From Nonomuraea maritima (GTDB lineage: Bacteria > Actinomycetota > Actinomycetes > Streptosporangiales > Streptosporangiaceae), in the NCBI RefSeq assembly GCF_900100395.1, contig NZ_FNFB01000022.1:57956-121955 (forward strand): a stretch of 64,000 bases of DNA. Direction: 5' to 3'. Under the pieces are notes generated by a model. That model saw only the letters and a program-made list of their open reading frames with translations. It did not search any database and was not told where the DNA came from. Numbering within the stretch: the stretch's first letter is position 1; the number at the start of each line of letters is the position of its first letter. The position numbers and the translations under genes are program-made. Positions 1 to 7,588 of this stretch are shown here, piece after piece.

Positions 1-1172
1 TCATCGTCTGCTGGGCGATGGGACTCACCCAGCACAAGAACTCCGTGCCCACCATCCGCGAGGTCGTCAACTTCCTGCTGCTGCGCGGCAACATGGGACG
101 CCCCGGCGCCGGCGTGTGCCCCGTGCGCGGGCACTCCAACGTCCAGGGCGACCGCACGATGGGCATCTACGAGAAGCCCCCGGCGGCGTTCATCGACGCG
201 CTGCGCGACGAGTTCGGCTTCGAGCCGCCGCGCGAGCACGGCCACGACGTCGTCGACTCGATCAGGGCGCTGCGCGACGGCCGGGCCAAGGTGTTCATCG
301 CCATGGGCGGCAACTTCGTGTCCGCGACCCCCGACACCGACGTGACCGAGGCGGCGCTGCGCAAGGCCGAGCTGACCGTGCAGGTGTCGACCAAGCTCAA
401 CCGCTCGCACGCGGTGTGCGGCGACGAGGCGCTCATCCTGCCCACCCTCGGCCGTACGGAGCGCGACGGCGACCGGTTCGTCACCGTCGAGGACTCCATG
501 GGCATGGTCCACGCCTCCAGGGGACGGCTGCGTCCCGCGTCGCCCGACCTGCTGTCCGAGGTCACCATCGTCACGAGGCTCGCCCGCGCCCTCTTCGGCG
601 CCGACGACCTCCCGTGGGAGAGCTTCGAGTCGGACTACGACGCCATCCGCGACAGCATCGCGCGCGTGGTGCCCGGCTTCGACGACTTCAACGCCCGCGT
701 CCGCGCGCCGGGCGGCTTCGCCCTGCCGAACGCCCCTCGCGACGAGCGGCGCTTCAACACCGTCACGGGCAAGGCCAACTTCACCGTCAACCCGCTGGAG
801 GTGCTGCGCATCCCCGAAGGGCGCCTCCTGCTGCAGACGCTGCGCAGCCACGACCAGTACAACACCACCATCTACGGCCTCGACGACCGCTACCGCGGCG
901 TCCACCAGGGCCGGCGGGTCGTGTTCGTGAACCCCGACGACCTCGCGAAGCTCGGCATCGCCGACGGGTCGATGGTCGACCTGGTCAGCGAGTGGCCGGA
1001 CGGCGAGCGCCGGGCCGAGGGGTTCCGGGTGATCGCCTACTCGACCCCGCGGGGCAACTGCGCGGCCTACTACCCGGAGACCAACGTGCTCGTCCCGCTG
1101 GACTCCGTCGCGGAGACGTCCAACACCCCGACCTCGAAGAGCGTCGTGGTACGGATCAGCCCGCGCGCCTGA
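1..1172 (+). CDS. FdhF/YdeP-family molybdopterin oxidoreductase, C-terminal part (5' truncated by window edge)
   Basis: The reading frame is open from the left edge (codons in frame from base 3), so the start and the N-terminal half lie outside. The visible part opens with a TQHKNSVPTI motif followed by a GNMGRPGAGVCPVRGHSNVQ stretch, which is typical of the FdhF/YdeP group of formate dehydrogenase alpha-like proteins. Later motifs (MGGNFVSATPD, TKLNRSHAVCG, LRSHDQYNTTIYG) belong to the bis-MGD cofactor cleft and the C-terminal molybdopterin dinucleotide-binding domain. It probably acts as a cytoplasmic two-electron oxidoreductase. Family members often lack a proven substrate, so formate is only a guess. 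A strong hairpin follows the stop codon. Confidence 0.88.
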   Translation, partial: IVCWAMGLTQHKNSVPTIREVVNFLLLRGNMGRPGAGVCPVRGHSNVQGDRTMGIYEKPPAAFIDALRDEFGFEPPREHGHDVVDSIRALRDGRAKVFIAMGGNFVSATPDTDVTEAALRKAELTVQVSTKLNRSHAVCGDEALILPTLGRTERDGDRFVTVEDSMGMVHASRGRLRPASPDLLSEVTIVTRLARALFGADDLPWESFESDYDAIRDSIARVVPGFDDFNARVRAPGGFALPNAPRDERRFNTVTGKANFTVNPLEVLRIPEGRLLLQTLRSHDQYNTTIYGLDDRYRGVHQGRRVVFVNPDDLAKLGIADGSMVDLVSEWPDGERRAEGFRVIAYSTPRGNCAAYYPETNVLVPLDSVAETSNTPTSKSVVVRISPRA

Positions 1173-1183
1173 CCGCCCGAGAC

Positions 1184-1213
1184 GGAACGCCTCCTCGCCG
1201 GAGGAGGCGTTCC
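1184..1213 (+). terminator. Hairpin terminator after the oxidoreductase gene
   Basis: A perfect 12-bp inverted repeat (GGAACGCCTCCT / AGGAGGCGTTCC) with a 6-base loop starts 11 bases after the stop codon. There is no T-run, as is common for actinomycete terminators. It separates the oxidoreductase from the next gene. Confidence 0.7.
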
Positions 1214-1252
1214 CGCGTGAGGTTTCCGGATACGCTGCCGGGCGTGCGGCGA

Positions 1253-2425
1253 ATGATCAGGAACCGAGGGTTATGGTGCGTGCTCGCCCTCGTGGCGGCC
1301 GCGGTGGTCGCGGCGCTGGCGGCCTCGGCCGTACGCTCCCGCCGCACGCCGGCCTCGGCCGGCCGCCATCCGGCCTTGGCCGCCCGCTTCCGCCGCCGTC
1401 CGGCGGCGGCGCGCCGGGTGGGCGTTGTTCCAGCCGCTGTCCCCGCCGCCGCGCCACCTGAGGCGCCGCCGCGCTGGCCCGAGCGGCCGATCCTCGGCAC
1501 GCCCACCGCGAAGGACCTCGAACGGTACGCCACGAGGTCGCCCCTGCTGGAGAGCCTCGCGTCCCCGTCGCCGCGCCCGCCGCGCAAGCCCGTCGACGAG
1601 GCCACCAGGCGCCGCCTCACCCGCTGGGGCGGGGTCGCGCTCGCGGTCGTCCTGCTGGCCGCCGGCACCCAGGTCATGGAGTCGGCGGTCTTCTCGCACC
1701 CGGAGCAAACCCGTACCGAGGCGGCCGTCTACCCCTCGATCGGGGCGGACTACGGGACATCCACCGAGTCTCTCGGTGAGGAGTCCTCCGAGATGTTGTC
1801 CGACACCGACTGCCGGCCCGAGCGCGTCCCGGCACGCGTAAGGAAGGTCCCTCCGAAGGTCACCAGGGCGGTCAACCGGCAGTGGCGGCGGATCGAGGGG
1901 TGGCTGCGGAAGAACGCGCCGCGCACCCACCGCACGTTGGGCCGTCCCGCGAGGCCCAGGACGATCGCGGCGGCGGAGGCGGCCACCGGCCGCCGCTTCC
2001 CCGACGACCTGCGCGCCTCGCTCCTGCGCCACGACGGCAGCGTCGACGTGCAGGACGCTCGGTACTTCGGCTTCCTGGGCACCGCGCCCCTGAGCGCGTC
2101 GACGATCGCGGCAAGCTGGCTGGAGATGTGCGCCTTCCACGACGCGATCGGCGACGGCGATCCAGGCTCCGTAGGGTGGGACGGGAGCATGCTGCCGGTC
2201 GGCTACGGCGAGACCAGTAACTATCTCGTGATCGACCTCGTGCACAAGAAGGTCGGCGAGATCGACCTGGAGGACTCGATGGAATCCGAGCCAGGAGGGA
2301 TCCGGATCCGCTCGTACTACGCCCTGCTCAAGGCCACCGCCGACGCCATGGAGACCGGCGGCTCGGTCGGCTACTGGCAGCCCGGGGTGCTGAACGGCGA
2401 GCTCGACTGGAAGATCGTCCAGTGA
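1253..2425 (+). CDS. Membrane-anchored SMI1/KNR4 (SUKH)-type domain protein
   Basis: The protein has 390 residues from ATG 1253; a GTG at 1244 is an alternative start and neither has a clear ribosome site. There is a hydrophobic segment at about residues 8-27, an Ala/Pro/Arg-rich linker, a second hydrophobic segment at about 125-140, then an acidic stretch. The C-terminal region (about 235-365) looks like an SMI1/KNR4 fold: AAAEAATGRRFPDDLRASL followed by a loop and a W-x-D/LPVG block. This fold occurs in toxin-immunity and regulatory proteins. No toxin gene is adjacent, so a role is not assigned. The reading frame stays open far upstream through the previous gene, but that upstream part has no coding character. 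Confidence 0.7.
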   Translation: MIRNRGLWCVLALVAAAVVAALAASAVRSRRTPASAGRHPALAARFRRRPAAARRVGVVPAAVPAAAPPEAPPRWPERPILGTPTAKDLERYATRSPLLESLASPSPRPPRKPVDEATRRRLTRWGGVALAVVLLAAGTQVMESAVFSHPEQTRTEAAVYPSIGADYGTSTESLGEESSEMLSDTDCRPERVPARVRKVPPKVTRAVNRQWRRIEGWLRKNAPRTHRTLGRPARPRTIAAAEAATGRRFPDDLRASLLRHDGSVDVQDARYFGFLGTAPLSASTIAASWLEMCAFHDAIGDGDPGSVGWDGSMLPVGYGETSNYLVIDLVHKKVGEIDLEDSMESEPGGIRIRSYYALLKATADAMETGGSVGYWQPGVLNGELDWKIVQ

Positions 2426-2508
2426 ACGTGCTGAATGCGGCGTTGGCGTAGAGTTGCCCCGTTTTCTGAAAGGCCGCCGGTACATGTGGCGGGTACACAG
2501 GGGGATGC

Positions 2509-3165
2509 ATGACGGGGTCGAACAAGCGCTGGGTGATCAACGGGGGCAAGGCGGCGGTGGTCCTCGCCGCACTGGCGGGCCTGTCGGCCTGCGGGGCGTC
2601 ATCGGAGCCGACCCAGGCCGCCGCGCCGAGCGAGAGCGCCGCACAGAGCCAGAGCCCGGCGGAAAGCACGGGGGACAGCACGGGGGAGAGCAGCGCACCG
2701 GACAGTGCGGCGGGGGCGCCGGACTGCACCGCGGGTGACATCGAGGCGACGCTCACCGAGCAGCCGCAGCGGCGCGAGGGCGACACCCGGATGGCCCTGC
2801 TCCACCTGAAGAACGTCTCCGGCCACGTCTGCCACGTCGACGGCTCGCCGGTGATCGCGCTCGTGAACGCCGCCGACGAGACGGTGGACGTGCCCACGAA
2901 GGACGTCCCGCAGCCCGGCGCCGCCCTGCCGATCGACCTGAACCCGGACGGAGGAGCGTTCGCCGGCATCAAGTGGACGATCTGCGGCAAGGACGCGGAC
3001 GACTGCCCGACCGGCAACACCATCAAGGTCGGGCTCGAGAAGGGCGGCCCGCTCGTGCCGGCGACCCTGGAGGGCTTCCCCGACCCCGAGCGGTCCGGCA
3101 TCACCGTCAAGTCGCTTCAGGTGGGGACGATCCAGCCCAGCAACCAGGGCGTCGTCGCCTGGTGA
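2509..3165 (+). CDS. DUF4232-domain lipoprotein
   Basis: This is a 218-residue exported protein. A basic N-terminus and a hydrophobic core end in a lipobox (GLSAC, Cys at about residue 28), so it is probably anchored to the outer face of the membrane. A low-complexity Ser/Glu/Thr-rich linker (about 30-70) leads to a DUF4232 domain beginning near DCTAGDIEATL and containing paired cysteines (HVCHVDG, TICGKDADDC). Such domains are common in actinomycete surface proteins and their function is unknown. The gene stands alone, 83 bases after the SUKH-type gene. Confidence 0.85.
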   Translation: MTGSNKRWVINGGKAAVVLAALAGLSACGASSEPTQAAAPSESAAQSQSPAESTGDSTGESSAPDSAAGAPDCTAGDIEATLTEQPQRREGDTRMALLHLKNVSGHVCHVDGSPVIALVNAADETVDVPTKDVPQPGAALPIDLNPDGGAFAGIKWTICGKDADDCPTGNTIKVGLEKGGPLVPATLEGFPDPERSGITVKSLQVGTIQPSNQGVVAW

Positions 3166-3172
3166 GCGAAGC

Positions 3173-3202
3173 TACTCACCAGTAACTGAGTAGGTGTACT
3201 CA
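3173..3202. promoter_or_regulatory. TACTCA/TGAGTA repeats upstream of the YiaA/B gene
   Basis: TACTCA (3173-3178) and TGAGTA (3187-3192) form an inverted repeat, and a further TACTCA follows at 3197-3202. The cluster sits about 35 bases before the next start codon, where an operator would be expected. No regulator is assigned. Confidence 0.3.
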
Positions 3203-3236
3203 GGCGGCCGGGCCACCGCGGGGCGAGGCTGGGAAC

Positions 3237-3527
3237 ATGAGCAAACCAGTCCAGCCCAGCATGACCACCGCCTACTTCGCACAGTGCGTCATCTCGTTCG
3301 GGGTGGCGCTCGGAAGCGTGACCCTCGGCGTCATCTACCTCCCGATCGACGCCTGGATCAGGGCGTTCCTGGCGATCGCCGTGCTCTACACGGTGACGTC
3401 GGCGTTCGTCCTGGCCAAGTGCATCCGCGATCGGCACGAGGTGGCCAACATGGCCAGCCGCATCGACCAGGCGCGCCTCGACAAGCTGCTCTCCGAGCAC
3501 GACCCGTACAAGGCCGACAGCCTCTGA
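3237..3527 (+). CDS. YiaA/YiaB-family inner membrane protein
   Basis: A small protein of 96 residues with two membrane segments (about 12-34 and 40-62) and a charged C-terminal tail. The pattern FGVALGSVTLGVIYLP then AFLAIAVLYTVTSAFVLAK matches the YiaA/YiaB domain, which is usually seen in bacterial inner membrane proteins of unknown function. It ends 33 bases before the convergent response-regulator gene. Confidence 0.85.
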   Translation: MSKPVQPSMTTAYFAQCVISFGVALGSVTLGVIYLPIDAWIRAFLAIAVLYTVTSAFVLAKCIRDRHEVANMASRIDQARLDKLLSEHDPYKADSL

Positions 3528-3560
3528 GGCGCTGCCGGGATCGTCCGCAGCGCTCCGGAG

Positions 3561-4211
3561 TCACGTCTGGTCGAGGCCGCGCTCGATGGCGTACCTGACG
3601 AGTTCGACCCGGTTGTGCAGGTGCAGCTTGCTGAGGGTGTTCTGCACGTGGTTCTGGACCGTGCGGTGGCTGAGCGTCAACCGCTCGGCCACCTGCCGGT
3701 AGGTCAGGCCCTTGGCGACGAGACGGAGCACCTCGGTCTCCCGGTCGGTGAGGCGGGGGCCTCCCGCCGAGGGCTGCCGGCCGGCCAGCCTGCGGTACTC
3801 GCCGAGCACGAGCCCGGCCAGGCCGGGCGTGAAGACCGGCTCGCCCTCCGCCGTGCGGCGCACGGCGGACAGGAACTCCTCCCGGCTCGCCGACTTGACC
3901 AGGTAGCCGGAGGCGCCGGCCTTGACCGCCTCCAGCACGTCCTCCTGCTCACCGCTCGCCGACAGCACGAGCACCCGGGGCGGACGCTCGGACGCGGCCA
4001 GCCCTCTGGCCACCTCCACGCCCGGCAGGTCGGGAAGTCGCAGGTCGAGAATGACCACATCGGGACGTACGGCCACGGCGACGCGGAGCGCCTGGCGGCC
4101 CTCGCCCACGGTCGCCACCACCGAGTAACCCGCCTGCTCGAGGTCGCGGGCGACCGCGTCCCGCCACATCGGGTGGTCGTCGACGACCATCACCTGCAGT
4201 TGGGGGGTCAT
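3561..4211 (-). CDS. NarL/FixJ-family response regulator
   Basis: This 216-residue DNA-binding response regulator starts at ATG 4211. The receiver domain has the acidic pair at D11-D12, the phospho-acceptor D56 in VVILDLRLP and K106 in GYLVKS. The C-terminal LuxR helix-turn-helix begins at LTDRETEVLRLVAKGL. The start codon overlaps the stop of the upstream kinase gene in an ATGA, so the pair is co-transcribed and translationally coupled, and this is its cognate regulator. The target genes cannot be read from the sequence; the adjacent BMP-like lipoprotein and YiaA/B genes are candidates. Confidence 0.95.
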   Translation of the reverse strand: MTPQLQVMVVDDHPMWRDAVARDLEQAGYSVVATVGEGRQALRVAVAVRPDVVILDLRLPDLPGVEVARGLAASERPPRVLVLSASGEQEDVLEAVKAGASGYLVKSASREEFLSAVRRTAEGEPVFTPGLAGLVLGEYRRLAGRQPSAGGPRLTDRETEVLRLVAKGLTYRQVAERLTLSHRTVQNHVQNTLSKLHLHNRVELVRYAIERGLDQT

Positions 4212-5362
4212 GCCGTCACTGTAGTCCCGTACGGGACGGCCAGCTCGACCTCCGTTCCCCGGCCGGGGACGGACGTGATGGAGACGGTGCCGCCGAGGCC
4301 GGCGATCCGGCCCCTGACGGACTGCGCGATGCCGAGCCGCCCCTCGGCCTCGGCCTGCGCGAGACGTCCTGCGGGGAACCCCGGGCCCTCGTCGCGTACC
4401 GTGACGATGATCCGTGCGCCGTCGTCCTCGGCGAACACCCACGCGCGCGCGTTCGCGCCGCAGTGGCGCGCGACGTTGTCGAGTGCCGCGCCCACGGCGG
4501 CGAGCACCTCGCCCGTCTGGTGAGCGGGGAGCCGCAGCGGGGTCGCGGGCGTGGCGACGGTGACCAGCGGCGTGCTCAGCCGACGTAACCGCGCACCGAC
4601 ATCGACAACCTCCCCACCCACGCCCCCGCCCTGCCGTGTGTCCCGGTCCATGTCAAGGTCGTCGGCGGGCGGCCCTGCGCGGACCATCTCGCGCAGCGCC
4701 GCCTCCTGTTCCCCGGCGAGCCGTCCCAGCTCCGCGGCCTCGCCGCCGATCTCCAGGCCGCGGCGCTGCACCAGGGCGAGCACCTGGAGGACGGAGTCGT
4801 GGATGCCACGGGCCAGCCGTTCGCGCTCGCGGGTGGCCGCCTCCCGCCGGGCGGCCCGCTGGAGTCGTTCCTCGGCGTCCTTGGCCAGCCGGGCGACGTG
4901 GCCGGCGACCGTACCGGCCAGGATGAGCAGCACGGCACCGTTCACAGGAGTGGACAGCGGCCAGCCGGGCAGGCCGCGCAGCCACAGGTCGGCGAGTGAC
5001 AGCACGATCGCCGAGACCGCGCCCGCCCGCCGCCCGCCGTACACCGCCCAGGCGAGGACCGGTCCGGCGACCCAGGTCGCCGTGAGCGGCATCAGACCCG
5101 CCGGCGTGGGCGTGCCGGGCCCCTGCACGTACGGCGAGATCAGCATGCAGGCGAGGGTGACGAGCACGTCCAGCGTCAGGAGCACCGGGTTCGGACGGAC
5201 GAGCGTGACGATCGCGGTCCAGGCCGCCATCACGCCCGCCACGAGCCAGCTCACGAGAGGGCGCTCGAAGCCGCCCGCGCTCGCCAGCAGCAGCACCGCG
5301 TACCCCAGCGAGGCGATGCGGTAGACGGCGATCGCCCGCCAGAACGACCCCTCGATCCCCAT
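4208..5362 (-). CDS. MacS-like membrane sensor histidine kinase
   Basis: The protein has 384 residues. The N-terminal half (about 10-155) holds five to six membrane segments with little extracytoplasmic sequence, so it probably senses something in or at the membrane. A HisKA_3 dimerisation helix follows, with H188 (RLARGIHDSVLQVLALV) as the likely phosphorylated histidine. The HATPase domain (about 270-384) has an N-box-like DNVARHCG, a G1 DEGPGFP and GRLGIAQSV. The layout resembles actinomycete MacS-type kinases. It is the first gene of a two-gene operon with the response regulator. Confidence 0.93.
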   Translation of the reverse strand: MGIEGSFWRAIAVYRIASLGYAVLLLASAGGFERPLVSWLVAGVMAAWTAIVTLVRPNPVLLTLDVLVTLACMLISPYVQGPGTPTPAGLMPLTATWVAGPVLAWAVYGGRRAGAVSAIVLSLADLWLRGLPGWPLSTPVNGAVLLILAGTVAGHVARLAKDAEERLQRAARREAATRERERLARGIHDSVLQVLALVQRRGLEIGGEAAELGRLAGEQEAALREMVRAGPPADDLDMDRDTRQGGGVGGEVVDVGARLRRLSTPLVTVATPATPLRLPAHQTGEVLAAVGAALDNVARHCGANARAWVFAEDDGARIIVTVRDEGPGFPAGRLAQAEAEGRLGIAQSVRGRIAGLGGTVSITSVPGRGTEVELAVPYGTTVTA

Positions 5363-5393
5363 ATGACCCGACTCTACGGGTCAACCGCCGCCG

Positions 5394-6059
5394 TCAGTCG
5401 AGCCAGACGACGATGCCGGTCCAGCGGCTCAGCACGGCGGCGACGCCCGCACGGACGGCCCGTGCGGCGCGCTCGGGGGTGAAGCTGGCCGCATCGTACG
5501 TCGAGGACATGCCGAGCCCCTCGCCGCGGAACGACGCGCCGGCCCAGTCGGCGGCGGTGACGTTCTCCGTGGGCTCGGCGAGTTCCGCGCCGACCACGAG
5601 GAACTGCTGGTCGAGGTGGTTGGCGGTGACGGTGGTCAGCGGGTCGATGAGGTCGTTCCCGGCGCTGATGACGAGGTCGGGCTTGAGCTTGATCGCCTGG
5701 CTGATGCTCGCGATGTACTGGTGCGGGTCGGTGGGCTCGATGGTTCTCATGTCCACCTCGTTCTCCTCGGCCCAGCCGGTGACGGCGTCCACGAGGGTGC
5801 GCGTCTGGGCGTCGTCCCCCGCGGTCAGCAGCACGACCCGGTAGCCCGCCGAGGGGCGTACGCCGTCCCACGAACCGGGGGTGGGCGTGATCGTCGCCTC
5901 GGGGCTCGGCGGGGTGGACGGCGTGACGAACCCGGAGCCGAGGGTGCCGATGGGGGTGGGCTCGGCGTGCGGTTGTGACCAGTCGTCACCCGTACCGCAT
6001 CCGATGGCCAGCACGGCGATCGCTACGGCCGCGGCCGGCAATGCGAAACGCGAGCGCAT
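5394..6059 (-). CDS. BMP-family-like substrate-binding lipoprotein
   Basis: A 221-residue protein starting at ATG 6059, preceded by GGAGGA. The N-terminus is a lipoprotein signal (VLAIGC), followed by a Pro/Thr-rich linker, then a periplasmic-binding fold: GYRVVLLTAG, a mid-segment on which a ligand would be seen (KPDLVISAGNDLIDPL), and FLVVGAEL. This matches the basic membrane protein (BMP/PnrA) family, which binds nucleosides or other ligands for ABC import or sensing. At about 220 residues it is shorter than typical BMP proteins (about 300 or more). No ABC permease genes adjoin it. It lies directly upstream of the kinase in the same direction, so it could serve as a sensor subunit; that is inference. 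Confidence 0.72.
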   Translation of the reverse strand: MRSRFALPAAAVAIAVLAIGCGTGDDWSQPHAEPTPIGTLGSGFVTPSTPPSPEATITPTPGSWDGVRPSAGYRVVLLTAGDDAQTRTLVDAVTGWAEENEVDMRTIEPTDPHQYIASISQAIKLKPDLVISAGNDLIDPLTTVTANHLDQQFLVVGAELAEPTENVTAADWAGASFRGEGLGMSSTYDAASFTPERAARAVRAGVAAVLSRWTGIVVWLD

Positions 6060-6235
6060 GGGGATGAGGTCCTCCGAGGGCAGAAACGAGCGTCTAATTC
6101 CTACCGCATTGTCGTTGGTTATTCGATATGCGGAGGTTTGCTGCCTGTTGAGGTTCATCGCCGGTTTCCGTATGTGACCTCATTCGTTCATCTCGGGCGA
6201 CGAGATTGCGGTGGCCACACCGAATGAGGAGTCAC

Positions 6236-7462
6236 ATGTACCACGTCGCCCGGCTCCGCGCCGGGGCCACCGTCACCGCCGTCGCCGCGGCCCTCGCCGC
6301 CGCCGCCCTCGTCCTGTTCGGCGCCGCGCCCGCCTCCGCCCACGGGTTCACCTCGGTCGTGTACGTCGACCTGACCTCACCCGGCGCGGGGCACGTGCGT
6401 TCCGTGCTCGGCCTGGAGTACGACCTGCTCGTCGTCTCCGCGGCGGACGCCGCCAAGGACGACGCGCTGTTCAAGCAGGGCACCGCGGCGTTCGACGACG
6501 GCGACCTGGCCGAGCAGGCGGCCGCGCTCGAAGCGCACGCTGACACGGTGCTCGCGTACGTGACCAAGCGGTTCGGTGTGACGGCCGACGGCAAGGCGTG
6601 CACCCCGGCCAAGGACGGCGGCTTCAGCGTCGAGCCGCGCGACGGGGTGCCGTACGCGAAACTGGCGCTCGACCACACGTGCCCGGCCGCCGAGGCGCAC
6701 GAGGTGCGCAGCGGGCTCTTCCCCGACGCCGAGCAGTTCGTCCGCGACACCAAGACGGTCGTCACCTACGATCTCGACCTCACCTCAGGCAGCGCCGCGC
6801 TCGACGCCCAGCACCCGTCGTTCTCCACGCGGCAGTCGTTCGCCGAGCGGTTCGGCGAGTTCTTCACGCTCGGCGCCGAGCACCTGCTCACCGGCATCGA
6901 TCACATCCTGTTCCTGCTCGCGCTGATCGCCGGTTCGCGCCGCCTGCGCGAGATCGTGCTGGCCGCGACGAGCTTCACGCTGGCCCACTCGGTGACGTTC
7001 ATCCTCGCCGCCCTCGGCCTGGTGGACGTGCCGTCGGCGATCGTCGAGCCGATCATCGCGCTGTCGATCGCCGTCGTCGCGGGCTGGCACCTGTGGCGGC
7101 TGTGGCGTCGCCGCTCGCACGCCGCCGAGCCGGAGGACCTCGGCCGCGGCCACTTCAGCCTGGACCGCGCGGGCTGGAGCCGGCTCGCGGTGGTCTTCTG
7201 CTTCGGCCTCATCCACGGCCTCGGCTTCGCCTCCGCGCTGGGCATCGACCAGCCCATGTCCTGGACCCTGCTGTGGTCGCTGCTCGTCTTCAACGTCGGC
7301 ATCGAGGTCGTCCAGCTCGGGATCATCATCGTCGTCTTCCCGCTGCTCGCGCTGCTGCGCCACCGCAGACCCGTCGCGGGGCTGTGGGTCACCGGGGCCA
7401 TCGCCACGGGGGTCGCCGTGATGGGGCTGGTGTGGTTCGTGGAGCGGCTGATCGGGGTGTGA
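6236..7462 (+). CDS. HupE/UreJ-family membrane protein
   Basis: The protein has 408 residues from ATG 6236, with GAGGAG seven bases upstream. A signal peptide ends near APASA|H. The next roughly 180 residues are extracytoplasmic. The C-terminal part is a HupE/UreJ_2 membrane domain of six or seven helices, with the conserved histidine motifs GIDHILFLLALI, LAHSVTFILAALG and FGLIHGLGFAS. These histidines suggest metal handling (nickel or cobalt in studied relatives), but the substrate here is unknown. The gene stands alone between the divergent BMP-like gene and the phosphatase. Confidence 0.88.
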   Translation: MYHVARLRAGATVTAVAAALAAAALVLFGAAPASAHGFTSVVYVDLTSPGAGHVRSVLGLEYDLLVVSAADAAKDDALFKQGTAAFDDGDLAEQAAALEAHADTVLAYVTKRFGVTADGKACTPAKDGGFSVEPRDGVPYAKLALDHTCPAAEAHEVRSGLFPDAEQFVRDTKTVVTYDLDLTSGSAALDAQHPSFSTRQSFAERFGEFFTLGAEHLLTGIDHILFLLALIAGSRRLREIVLAATSFTLAHSVTFILAALGLVDVPSAIVEPIIALSIAVVAGWHLWRLWRRRSHAAEPEDLGRGHFSLDRAGWSRLAVVFCFGLIHGLGFASALGIDQPMSWTLLWSLLVFNVGIEVVQLGIIIVVFPLLALLRHRRPVAGLWVTGAIATGVAVMGLVWFVERLIGV

Positions 7463-7508
7463 AAAATCTTCACATCTTCCTTCAGGCGCCAGCGTGAGCC
7501 CGCTCGTC

Positions 7509-7530
7509 GTTCACCTGGCCGTCACCAAGG
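7509..7530 (+). promoter_or_regulatory. PHO-box-like direct repeat upstream of the phosphatase gene
   Basis: Two adjacent 11-base units, GTTCACCTGGC (7509-7519) and CGTCACCAAGG (7520-7530), match the 11-nt direct-repeat pattern bound by actinomycete PhoP. They lie 59 bases before the start of a secreted phosphatase gene. The spacing and the phosphate-related target make the assignment plausible, but the second unit deviates from the consensus. Confidence 0.5.
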
Positions 7531-7588
7531 CTCGAAACGGTTAATCAGCTCATCAGTACCCTCTCAGTACTTGAACGGACAAACCCTG

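Noticed and set aside
6153..6220. TTCATC repeats before the HupE-like gene considered as a PHO box
   Set aside because: The spacing is 12, not 11, and the units are weak.
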